A DNA stretch of 64,000 bases from Pseudomonadota bacterium (GTDB lineage: Bacteria; Pseudomonadota; Gammaproteobacteria; Ga0077536): assembly GCA_016719885.1 (NCBI GenBank), contig JADJYF010000027.1, positions 84,802 through 148,801 of the forward strand, written 5' to 3'. The notes under the pieces were generated by a model. That model was not told the origin of the DNA. It saw only the letters and a list, made by a program, of their open reading frames with translations, and did not search any database. A program made the translations under genes and the position numbers. Positions 56,290-64,000 of the stretch are shown in pieces. Position 1 is the stretch's first letter. The number at the start of each line of letters is the position of its first letter.

Positions 56290-56613
56290 CGTTTCCCCCG
56301 ATGCCCTCTCGCACCACCGGACCTTCGGCATGCCGCGTCAGATGTATCCAAGCTGAGTCGATTTGCGCATCAGATTCATCCACCTTCCGGAAATAAAAGG
56401 GACACGCCTCGCCGCGAATTCTCGACGTCCGCGGATTACTCGGGTCGACAATTGGGTTGTCGAAAGCAAAAAGCGACGGACGGATTACATCATGGGGGTA
56501 AATCGGGGGTCGGGAAGAATTTACCAGCTACAGGCGGCTGCCGCCCGACGGGGAGGGCCAGCGCAGAAGGCAATGGGCGCGGCGGCAGGGAGATACGCGC
56601 CGCGCCCACCGCT
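56290..56613. other. 324-bp gap with no recognised feature
   Basis: Between the Mrr start and the acyl-CoA dehydrogenase stop I see no gene, terminator or promoter pair that I can defend. Short open frames exist on both strands but none has a start site or recognisable content. Confidence 0.4.
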
Positions 56614-57924
56614 TCACAGCAGCTCGGGGCGAGCCAGGCCAAAGCCTCCCTTGATCGACAACAGTTCGTTGCAGCCGTCCTCGATGAGGCCGGCGCGGGT
56701 GTCGCGCAGCAGCTTCTCCAGCGGGTACTCACGCGTCATGCCGTTGCCGCCGAACATCTGCAGGGCCTCGTGGGCGATCTCGTACGCGGACTGGGTGCAA
56801 TGCACCTTGGCGGCCATCGCCGCCGACAGCGAGGGCAGCGCCGCAGTGGCGTTGTACTCCACCACGCGCCGCGCCAGCGCGCGGCTCGCCTCGAGCTTGC
56901 GATACATCTGGAACAGGCGATAGGCGACGTGCTGGTGCTTGATCAGCGCCATGCCGCCCTGGCGCCGCTGGTGGGCGTACTCGAACGCCAGTTCATAGGC
57001 GGCGCGTCCGACGCCGGTCAGGCCGACCGCCATCAGGCCATTGGCCTCCTGGTGGATGGTGTAGACCGCGCGCTGGTAGAACTCCGGCCCGGCCAGCAGG
57101 TTCTCGCGCGGCACTTCGACATTGTCGAAGAAGATCTCGCCCTGGTTCAGCGCGCGCTGGCCCATCTTGTCGAGCGGCTTGCCCTTGCTGACACCACGCG
57201 CGTCCAGCGGTACGATGACCACGCAGCCATGCTGGGGGTCAGGTCCGGCGCCGCTGTCGCAGGCGCAGAACAGCACGCATAGCTGGGCGATGGTGCCGTT
57301 GGACACCCACGCGGATTTCTGCCCGTTGACGACGATGCGGTCGGTTTTCAGCGTGGCGATGCAGTTCGGCCGCCCGTATTCGCCACGCGCGTGCCGCGCC
57401 TCACCCTCGGGGTCGAGATTGTCGCTGCCGTGGTCGGGCTCGGTGATCCCCCAGCAGCCGATAGTGGTCTCCGGCCAGCGCTCGGCCAGGTAGTCGTTGC
57501 CGAAACTGCGCGCCATGAAACGCGGAAAGGTCGCCGCGCCGACCGTGAACGCAAGCCCGACATCACCCCAGCACAGCTCCTCGTTGACCAGGCACTGGAT
57601 GCGCGCGCGCTGCAAGGGCGGCATGTTGAACAGCGCATCGGTGCTGAAGCCCAGTTCGTGGTAGCGGGCAATGAACGGCCACAGCGGCGAGTCGGCGGCG
57701 ATCACTTGTTCCGGGCGCAGGCGGTCGAGCTGGCGACCGAGCGGGCGCATTTCGTGCTCGGCGAACCGATGCACGACATTCCAGATCGCCTGCTCCTCTT
57801 CGCCGAGCGCCATCTCGGCGCCAAGCGGGCCAAGTGTCGTGTGCGGTGTCTCGGGCCAGCCGGCAATGCGCGTATGCGGCGCGGCTTCGCCCAGGGGCAG
57901 GAAGTTCTCGACGGGTACGGCCAT
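56614..57924 (-). CDS. Acyl-CoA dehydrogenase family protein
   Basis: The 436-aa flavoprotein has IGCWGITEPDHGSDN (FAD and substrate loop), GIAQ-like WVSNGTIAQLCVLF, KMGQRALNQGEIFFDNVEVP, QMFGGNGMTREYPLEKLLRD and RAGLIEDGCNE, where the catalytic Glu lies. It is longer than short-chain enzymes, as in the subgroup seen in lipid and steroid degraders. GAAGGAG precedes the ATG at 57924. The DUF1329 gene lies just upstream on the same strand (25 bp), forming one unit. Confidence 0.92.
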   Translation of the reverse strand: MAVPVENFLPLGEAAPHTRIAGWPETPHTTLGPLGAEMALGEEEQAIWNVVHRFAEHEMRPLGRQLDRLRPEQVIAADSPLWPFIARYHELGFSTDALFNMPPLQRARIQCLVNEELCWGDVGLAFTVGAATFPRFMARSFGNDYLAERWPETTIGCWGITEPDHGSDNLDPEGEARHARGEYGRPNCIATLKTDRIVVNGQKSAWVSNGTIAQLCVLFCACDSGAGPDPQHGCVVIVPLDARGVSKGKPLDKMGQRALNQGEIFFDNVEVPRENLLAGPEFYQRAVYTIHQEANGLMAVGLTGVGRAAYELAFEYAHQRRQGGMALIKHQHVAYRLFQMYRKLEASRALARRVVEYNATAALPSLSAAMAAKVHCTQSAYEIAHEALQMFGGNGMTREYPLEKLLRDTRAGLIEDGCNELLSIKGGFGLARPELL

Positions 57925-57949
57925 GATGCTACTCCTTCGCGTCGCCTGT

Positions 57950-59290
57950 TCAGCGCCCGCTGTTGAGATCGGCGACGCTGAACACGCGCTCCAGGAACGC
58001 GGTCTTGGGCGGCGCATAGTCGGTCGGTTCGAGCACCCGCGCGACGTTGGCGGTCTGCTCACGCAGGTTCAGCACCAATGAAGAACGCATGCGCGAGGTG
58101 GTAAGACTGGGGTCACCGTCGAGGGCGCCGTCGCCGTGTGCGTAGGTGCCGTTGATCACCTTGTACAGGCGCTCGTCACGGTCGTAGACCAGGGTCAGCG
58201 CCACGCTGAAGGTTTCGGCGTCGATGAACAGCACGCGCCGGCCATAGGGATGACCTTTCCAGCGCGGCACCGCTTCCACTACGTAACACGGGCGTAGCTG
58301 CCAGCGATCGACGCGGAATGGCGCTGAGCGGCCCCTGGGTCAGCACGTGTTCGTGGCGCGTATTGGCGACATAGGGCACGACCTTGCGCCCGAGGTAGCG
58401 CCAGGTGTTGTCCATCACCAGCCCGGCGTAGCCGCCGAAGTCGTCCAGCGTCCAGTTGGTGCCCATCCAGCTGTCGGCACGCTCGCGGGCCGACAAGCGG
58501 CGTACGCGGCGCTCGGTCGGCAGGTAGGAATTGACCTGGTCACCCAGCGTCTGGTCCAGAGGCCGTTCGAGGATGATGGTGGTGCCGGCGACATCGAACG
58601 GGGCCAGCACTTCGATGCGTTCCTTGAACAGCAGCCCGGCGCCGCCGCGCACCGGCAGGCGGTAATCCTGCGCCGCGAGCGGCGCGAGCCCCGACAGGTA
58701 GGTGCGACGATAGGACATGTGCATCTGGCGCTCGATGACACCTTCGCCGAGCAGGCCATCCGTTGCAGCCAGCGGTGCAGCGCCGCCGGCGCGGATGTAG
58801 CTGATCAGCGTGTCGGGCGCATTGAAGCCGAGATGCTCCCAGCGATGCACGTGATCCCAGGCAACCATGTAACCGGCCGTCACGGCGTCGGCGCTCTCGA
58901 TCTGCGCGGCCGTGAACGGCTGCCGGCCTGATGGCCGGCCAGGCTGCCATCGTCGGCGATGCGCGCCTGGCCGGCGAAGCGACGGCTCGCGTCCTCGTAG
59001 CTGACGTGCGGAGCGTAGTGCTGCGTCGGCTCGAGCTCGAACTCGAGCCCGGCGAAATCGAACTCGGCGTGGTAGCCGGGCGGCAGATAGGGGGCAAGTT
59101 CGGCCAGCCGTGAGCGGTCGTAGCTGCCGGGGGCGAGACCGTCGACCGGCGCCGTGGCGGCGTCCGCCAGCCAGGCTTGCAGGGCGGCGTGGTCGTTCGC
59201 CACGGCGATGGCCGGCGAGGCCAGCAGCATGACCGAGATCAAGGCGTCACACAGTCCGAACATGCGATTGAGCAAAGGCGAAGCGGTCAT
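57950..59290 (-). pseudogene. DUF1329 (outer-membrane lipoprotein-sorting-like) protein, two frameshifts
   Basis: Three overlapping frames give one DUF1329 protein of about 445 aa. Frame one holds a signal peptide (ending IAVA) and LPPGYHAEFDFAGLEFELEP. Frame two, after a shift near 58930, holds YMVAWDHVHRWEHLGFNA, VNSYLPTERRVRRLSARE and VVPYVANTRHEHVLT. Frame three, after a shift near 58317, holds RPCYVVEAVPRWKGHPYG and VLFIDAETFSVALTLVYDRD. DUF1329 proteins have a LolA-like fold, are exported, and are often next to RND or acyl-CoA genes of hydrophobic-compound users. Both breaks are single-base. Confidence 0.75.
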
Positions 59291-59437
59291 GGCGGCAGCG
59301 GTACTCCCGGGGTCTTCGACGGCAGATGACGGTAGGCCGTGGTCGAAGTGTGCGGGGCGCGCTCTGTCGCGCGGAATGTCCGATCGCGAAAAAATCATGT
59401 CGAAACGCGCCACGCGCAGTGCGTGGGGGGAGTGGTG

Positions 59438-60511
59438 ATGATGAACGGACGAGCAGCGCGGCCGGAGCGCACCCATTTCGTGGTCGGCAACGACCTCGCC
59501 ACGCCGGTGCGATTCGCCTACGGCCTGGGACCGTTGATCCTGGTCCTCGAGGCCGCGGGGCACGACATCGAGCCGCTGCTGCTTGCGGCCGATATCCCGC
59601 CTTTCGCGCTGGAAGAACCGAGCTACCGCGTGCGCGTGGCGCAGGAGACGCTCTTCACCAGCGAGGCGCTCGCGCGCCTCGCACGGCCTGACGCCGGCCT
59701 GCTGGTCGGTCAGCGCTACCACATGGTGACTTTCGGCGTGCTCGGTCTGGCCGCGGCGAGCGCGCCGACGGTGCGCGAACTGCTGCGCACCCTGTTGTTC
59801 TACCCGCTGCTGTCGTGGGGAATGTGTCATTGCTCGCTGTGGAGCGACGGCGCCCACGCCAACCTGCAGTTCGAGCCCCACGCGGCGGTCGGTGAGGCGC
59901 TGCGCTTCTATGTCGGGCAACGACATCACCTGCACCGTGACCCTGCTGCGCGACATGCTCGGCGTGCGCTGTCCGCCGCTGCGGGTGCGCTTCCGTCACG
60001 CCGCGCCGGAGGACCTGCGCCTTACCAGCGCTACTTCGATTGCCCACTGGAGTTTGGCGCGGCGGTCAACGAGGTGTGCTTCAAGGCCAGCGACTGGAAC
60101 GTGGTGCCACCGCAGGCCGACAGGCTGTCATTTCGTTTCTACGACAGCCAGTGTCGGCGCATGAGCGAAGCATTGCTGATGTCCTTGGACTATGCCGACG
60201 TGGTTCGCAGCCGCCTGCGCGCGATGGTGCCGATGCCGTCACTGTCGGTGCTGGCCGCGAACCTGCGACTCACCGAGCGCACTTTGCAACGCCGCCTCGC
60301 GAGCGCCTCGACGTCCTACAGCGAGCTGCTGCGTGAAGTGCGCCTGGAGCAGGCGCGGCGCCTGATGCGGCGCGAGCGCGTACACATCGATGAGATCGCC
60401 TACCGCCTGGGATTCGAAGACGCCATCGCCTTCTCCCACGCGTTCAAGGAATGGACTGGCCAGGCGCCGCGCGACTACCGCCGCGCGCTACGCGCGGCGG
60501 GCACGACCTGA
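59438..60511 (+). CDS. AraC-family transcriptional regulator with two cancelling indels
   Basis: The protein has the OruR-like N-terminal domain (GLGPLILVLEAAGHDIEP) and a C-terminal double helix-turn-helix (LSVLAANLRLTERTLQRRLA and IDEIAYRLGFEDAIAFSHAF, then KEWTGQAPRDYRR). Between about 59914 and 60017 the correct residues (GNDITCTVTLLRDMLGVRC) lie in a neighbouring frame: one extra G in a GGG run near 59914 and one missing base near 60017. The indels cancel, so the frame appears open throughout although about 34 residues are scrambled. It diverges from the DUF1329/acyl-CoA dehydrogenase unit, a likely target. Confidence 0.85.
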   Translation: MMNGRAARPERTHFVVGNDLATPVRFAYGLGPLILVLEAAGHDIEPLLLAADIPPFALEEPSYRVRVAQETLFTSEALARLARPDAGLLVGQRYHMVTFGVLGLAAASAPTVRELLRTLLFYPLLSWGMCHCSLWSDGAHANLQFEPHAAVGEALRFYVGQRHHLHRDPAARHARRALSAAAGALPSRRAGGPAPYQRYFDCPLEFGAAVNEVCFKASDWNVVPPQADRLSFRFYDSQCRRMSEALLMSLDYADVVRSRLRAMVPMPSLSVLAANLRLTERTLQRRLASASTSYSELLREVRLEQARRLMRRERVHIDEIAYRLGFEDAIAFSHAFKEWTGQAPRDYRRALRAAGTT

Positions 60512-60840
60512 GCCGGGTTCAGGCGTCTTGCCTTGCGTCTTCGCTGCGTGGCCGCTATACCGCGCACGACATCGATGAATGCGCGCAGCAAGGGTGATTC
60601 GTCATCGCGACGAAAAATCATGCACAGATCAAAACTCAGGTTGTCGCTCTTGGCCAAGGGCCGATAGCTCACGCCCGGCAACTCTTCCAGTTGCTGGATC
60701 TGGCGCGTCGGCGGCGGTTGCGACACGTAAGCCCGCTGCGCCGTGCCACCAGCAACTTGATGCTCGACCACGCCACGAAAGTGTGTGCTCGGCGTGGGTC
60801 GGATTCCGGTGCTGAGCAGCACGCTGCGGTCCCCCCCGCG
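60475..60840 (-). pseudogene. LysR-family regulator, C-terminal fragment
   Basis: The frame shows an effector-domain-like end: FRGVVEHQVAGG, AYVSQPPPTRQIQQLEELPG, FDLCMIFRRDDESPLLRAFI, then a helix and basic tail, the usual close of LysR substrate-binding domains. No helix-turn-helix N-terminus is found upstream in any frame, so it is truncated or ruined by errors. It overlaps the end of the AraC gene by 37 bp, converging. Confidence 0.4.
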
Positions 60841-61660
60841 CTCGCCTTCGGCGCTCAACCGGATCGCGCGCGGCGGGTGATTCGGCCTTGTTGCAGTAAG
60901 GAGGATGCCGCTCAGCCCACCCAGTAACATGGGCAAAGGTCTGGGATCAGTACGGCCTGCAACACGACGTTATCGAGACCGACGGTATCGAAGTTCTCAC
61001 CATCGTTGATAGAACTCACCAGTGATCGAGAAGTGCGTAAGATTGGCCATGACGAGGTCGGGGAGTCGGCTTGCCGCCTGCGCTGGCGGGCTGACAGCGG
61101 GTCGCCCGCCCGCAGATGCCGCTACAGCCTGTCGAAAGTACCGTCGGCGCGACAGGTGCAGGAGATCGAATAGCTGGTCCAGGCGCCGACACTCGGAACG
61201 GGGAGCCGATGAATAACGGCGATGCCCCCGCTGGAGCAACAGGAGGGCGGCGGATCTGGTCGACGGGTCCGCTGGAAGATCGATGGTCAGGTCCGAAGGA
61301 CACGCTGCCGCCGAGAAAGTCGACTGATTGCCGAGAACTTGTCCGGCGCGCGGGCGCGCAGCTAAGGTCGGCCCCGGGTCCGGCGTCGGTCGGCCGCAGG
61401 TTGCCCCCGGCGGCAGGCGTTCGAAGCCTCCGGGCAGGGTGCGGCGTTCACGAACACGCCCTGGTTGGTAAACGTCATCGCCGGTCCAGCCGTCTGCGTC
61501 GCTGTCGAATGTACTGGTAATCGCGGCGTGCGCTTGCTGTACCGATAACGCGATGGAACGGCTAACGGCAATGTCGCGTGAAGGAAGATACGTAGGATCC
61601 GAGATTCTATCGGTGGGTCCATGGCGCGCGTGCTCCTCCTATTAAAGCTGAGTTACAGCC
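60841..61660. other. 820-bp stretch without a recognisable gene
   Basis: Open frames are short on both strands and none carries a domain I can name. One minus-strand piece near 61020 (LTHFSITGEFYQRW) looks protein-like but stands alone. Given the frameshifts on both sides, ruined coding sequence is likely. Confidence 0.35.
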
Positions 61661-61669
61661 AGACCGAAC

Positions 61670-62495
61670 AACACCGTCAATTCGGAACTTCAAACGCCGA
61701 CGTTTGAACAAGCCCATGAGCCCCACCGCGCCGGACCCCCCACCGGTGCAGACTCGCCGGCAGCTGGCACAGGTGCCATGTGCACGCCGACCAGCACGGC
61801 CGTGATCGCGCCAGCCGGGAGGCGCCACCCCGAGCCGCCGCTGGAAGCAGGCTGCGCCGCTGTTGCGGCAAAGAAAGGCGAAGTCAGCGCCGAGCGGAAC
61901 AGCCAGCAGGCAACAGGACCGCGTCGAGATGAAGGCGATTCCGGTGGGCGAAGCGAAATCCGCAAGCTATCAGTGCGCCGATGCCCGACAGATGAAAGCG
62001 AAGCCGCGTTCGCGGTGCCTCCCGGCACTGAAGCCGTGAAGTCGATATCGAGTACGACATCGCATGGGTGGGGGTCGTAACCGCCTGCACGGTGGTGATG
62101 GTGGCCGCAGGGACCGTGACCGGGAAATGGCTCCGGAGCCGGAGACCGTGAAGCCGGTCACCAGCGGCCCGCCGCCATGGGCGGCAACGTCGGTGTCCAC
62201 TTGCACCGTGCCGGAGAGGAACGTCACGGCGTCATAGCTCGCCGGTAGCGCTGCGCTGGGCGGAAGCGCCCAAAGTCGAATCCGTTGAAGCTCAAACTGC
62301 CGCCGAGATTCGGGCCGAGCTTACAGGCGCCAGGCGTCGCCGTGAGCACGTCGTCACTCGTGCCAACCAGTCCGTCCGCGCCGGGCGCGTGCGCCACGGC
62401 CGCCGGATGGGTGAAAGTACGAGTTCGAGCGTGGCCGCTTGCGCGCCTTGTGCCAGCGCGAATAGCGCCGCGACGGCCAGGATGCGAAGCCACAT
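61670..62495 (-). pseudogene. PEP-CTERM exported protein, several frameshifts
   Basis: An ATG at 62495 opens a signal peptide (WLRILAVAALFALAQGAQA). After a frame change come FTHPAAVAHAPGADGLVGTS with a Ca-binding-like GADGLVGTSDD motif, and LGGSLSFNGFDFGRF, then in another frame FLSGTVQVDTDVAAHGGGPL. Near the end are APVPAA and, one frame over, GAVGLMGLFKRRR, the Pro-motif, membrane helix and basic end of a PEP-CTERM tag. At least three indels are required. It is the second PEP-CTERM protein of the window. Confidence 0.55.
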
Positions 62496-63120
62496 GACTT
62501 CCCATTGTTCCCCAGAGCGATGATGCGTCGGTCTGAGCATAGTTGGGATTGGGTAGATATTCCGGCAGCCTGTGAAGTGGGTCACGCTTTTCGCATGGAT
62601 TCGTGGCACCTGCTTCAACACGCGCCACCGCCCGGCGCGCACCCGCCGTTAAGAAATCGACAAGGGTATCGGGCGGCGCTCAAGGCGCTCCCGGCGGCGC
62701 AGGGCTGTGCCTTGCCCGGACATGCTGAGCGAATTCCGGACCGCTCCCCTGAGCGCGAAGCAGCGAGTCAAAAGACACCCGGCAGGTCACGCGGCCACTG
62801 CGGCGAACGGCTCAGCAGAAAGTCGCGCCCGGGTGCGAAAGGCGCCTATGGCACCGCCAAAGCCGGCCGGTCGACATTGCTTACGCTAAATGCGGTGTCG
62901 ATTGTGGGGAATCAACGTTCGCGCGGCTATGGGTTTGCCAGGCTGAAAACAAATCGACGTGATGTATCCAGCTTGTTTACCGACGATATTGCATGCCGGG
63001 TTGGTGAACAGTCCGCCCGAGCTTGAGGCGGGCGCCACGCCCATGAAAGAGCCGCAGGAACAGCGAGACCTTTCCTCAGTGGACAGCCTGGACGGTTCGG
63101 GTGGTGGCTCTGGCCGTGAC
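62496..63120. other. 625-bp stretch without a recognisable gene
   Basis: A plus-strand frame (62505-63026) stays open but its residues show no domain, signal peptide or ribosome site. The minus strand is broken into short frames. I see no RNA gene or repeat here. Confidence 0.35.
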
Positions 63121-63123
63121 GAT

Positions 63124-63768
63124 AAGCGCCATTCAACTCCTCGCGCGTTCCGAGCAACGCGATGAGGCGCGCGTTCTCGCTTGCAGGGCAGCCAGTTCAT
63201 CCTGACTGGCCATCAGATCCGTACTCGAGGGAATCGTCCATGTCGTCGCCGACGCCATAGCCAAAGTTATGGCTGATGTGACGCACGGCATCCAGACGCG
63301 CCACCAGTGCGGGACGGCAAGCTGCAGGCAACGCATGGAACTAGCCTTCAACGCTTGCCCGAACATCCGCACGAGGCGTCAAAGTATCCTTCGTACTGCA
63401 AGCCGACATCATTGCTGAAACCGGCTGCACGTTCGCGGTAAAGAACACCATCAACTCCCGGCCAGGCCCTCCGGCTGGCCGATGGCCTTGTAGTCCGGGA
63501 TGGCTTTTTCTTGGCCTTGGCCACTGGAGGTGTCCTGGTTTGAACCCATATCCGGCCAGAGCCAGCGGTCTATGGTGGCCTTGTACGGATTCAACACATC
63601 GCCGCCCAGCGCGAAGCGTTGCATGAAGGCTTGGTTATCGCCCGCTGGCCGCGTACGGATCCTGCACCAGGCCGACCAGGCCGGTACGGTCAATTCGGCC
63701 AGTTTCGTTTTGCCGTCGCTCAACTGGGCGTGGATTTCTTCATCAGCCATTCTGTCATTCCGCGTCAT
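63124..63768 (-). pseudogene. Protein of unknown function downstream of RhuM, frameshifted
   Basis: The first part is open from an ATG at 63768 (or 63750) with MADEEIHAQLSDGKTKLAEL and PYKATIDRWLWPDMGSNQDT, ending after AIGQPEGLAG. In shifted frames the protein seems to continue as RAAGFSNDVGLQYEGYFDA, then VARLDAVRHISHNFGYGVGD-like residues. The consistent order suggests one gene of about 210 aa with three or more indels. I cannot name the family with certainty. It overlaps the RhuM stop, so the two were one operon. Confidence 0.45.
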
Positions 63769-64000
63769 CGGGCTTGCGGCAGGCCTCGGTTCTTGACCAC
63801 CCGATCAAAGTCGCTCTCGAACAGCCGGTCCTGAACGATGCGGTACTTCTCAAACTCGCTCTCGGCATGGGCGCCCGGCGATTTCCGCCGTGACCTTGCC
63901 GGCGTCCTGCAACACTTCCCGGTCAGTAGCCGCGATGAAGCGGTTGAGGGCGCGTTTCCCAATCCTGCATGAGTCATGGGATCTTGCGCTGCGCCATGTC
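63765..64000 (-). pseudogene. RhuM-family protein, C-terminal part, frameshifted and cut by the window edge
   Basis: Allowing a few single-base shifts, the minus strand encodes QDWETRLNRFIAATDREVLQ, DAGKVTAEIA, AHAESEFEKYRIVQDRLF and ESDFDRVVKNRG, the conserved end of the RhuM family (first noted in Salmonella pathogenicity island 3, often inside type I restriction loci). The N-terminus is beyond the window. Only the last 40 residues are in one clean frame. Confidence 0.6.

Noticed and set aside
63880..64000. TGA codons in the RhuM region as further selenocysteine sites
   Set aside because: They appear only because of frame shifts; the corrected frame has no TGA and no Cys motif.

Overview
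The window is GC-rich, dense DNA from a gammaproteobacterium-like heterotroph. The case rests on a class III polyhydroxyalkanoate (PHA) synthase pair (PhaE/PhaC), PhaR, RppH, a Czc-type metal efflux operon, PEP-CTERM exported proteins, and many oxygenases and acyl-CoA enzymes of the kind found in lipid, steroid or hydrocarbon degraders. Genus cannot be fixed from the sequence. No tRNA, rRNA, CRISPR array, intact insertion sequence or prophage was seen.

Layout. 0-1.8 kb: end of a PAS-GGDEF-EAL cyclic-di-GMP protein. 1.8-18.7 kb: central carbon and storage metabolism: a CysQ/HAL2-like phosphatase, acetyl-CoA synthetase, phaE-phaC, phasin, GTP-type PEP carboxykinase, phaR, acetyl-CoA acetyltransferase, the 2-oxoglutarate dehydrogenase operon (sucA-sucB-lpdA, minus strand) and malate dehydrogenase. 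Together they link acetate activation, the TCA cycle, gluconeogenesis and PHA storage. phaB is not in the window. 18.8-28.5 kb: rppH, small secreted proteins, a 540-bp AT-richer gap with DnaA-box matches, a choice-of-anchor L/PEP-CTERM protein, a DksA-like zinc finger, a VOC protein, two MFS transporters, a cupin, a SnoaL-like protein and an acyl-CoA ligase. 28.7-47 kb: an accessory catabolic region with a damaged bicupin, a carboxymuconolactone decarboxylase/AhpD-like gene interrupted by one in-frame TGA, a phosphotransferase, a PQQ quinoprotein-cytochrome c, aminopeptidase P, two luciferase-like oxidoreductases, an HpaB-type hydroxylase, AraC, a styrene-oxide-isomerase-like membrane protein, two Baeyer-Villiger-type monooxygenases and a GFA protein. 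48.4-54.9 kb: a His-rich exported protein plus czcC-czcB-czcA. 55.3-64 kb: a shattered Mrr-like restriction gene, acyl-CoA dehydrogenase, a DUF1329 protein, AraC, LysR debris, a frameshifted PEP-CTERM protein and a RhuM-family C-terminus at the edge.

The most interesting item is the TGA-containing gene at 29508-30071 (minus). The TGA sits exactly where the second Cys of the family's CxxC motif belongs, giving CxxU, and a hairpin 10-33 nt downstream has bacterial SECIS features (bulged U, GC-rich upper stem, apical loop starting with G). I read it as a candidate selenoprotein.

Quality caution. From about 28.9 kb onward many genes carry single-base indels, several in homopolymers, and one AraC gene has a +1/-1 pair that cancels. 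Two long G/C homopolymer tracts are also present. Many 'pseudogenes' here may be consensus errors, worst in the last 3.5 kb. This is also the main alternative explanation for the in-frame TGA, although that one is a substitution-type difference and not an indel.
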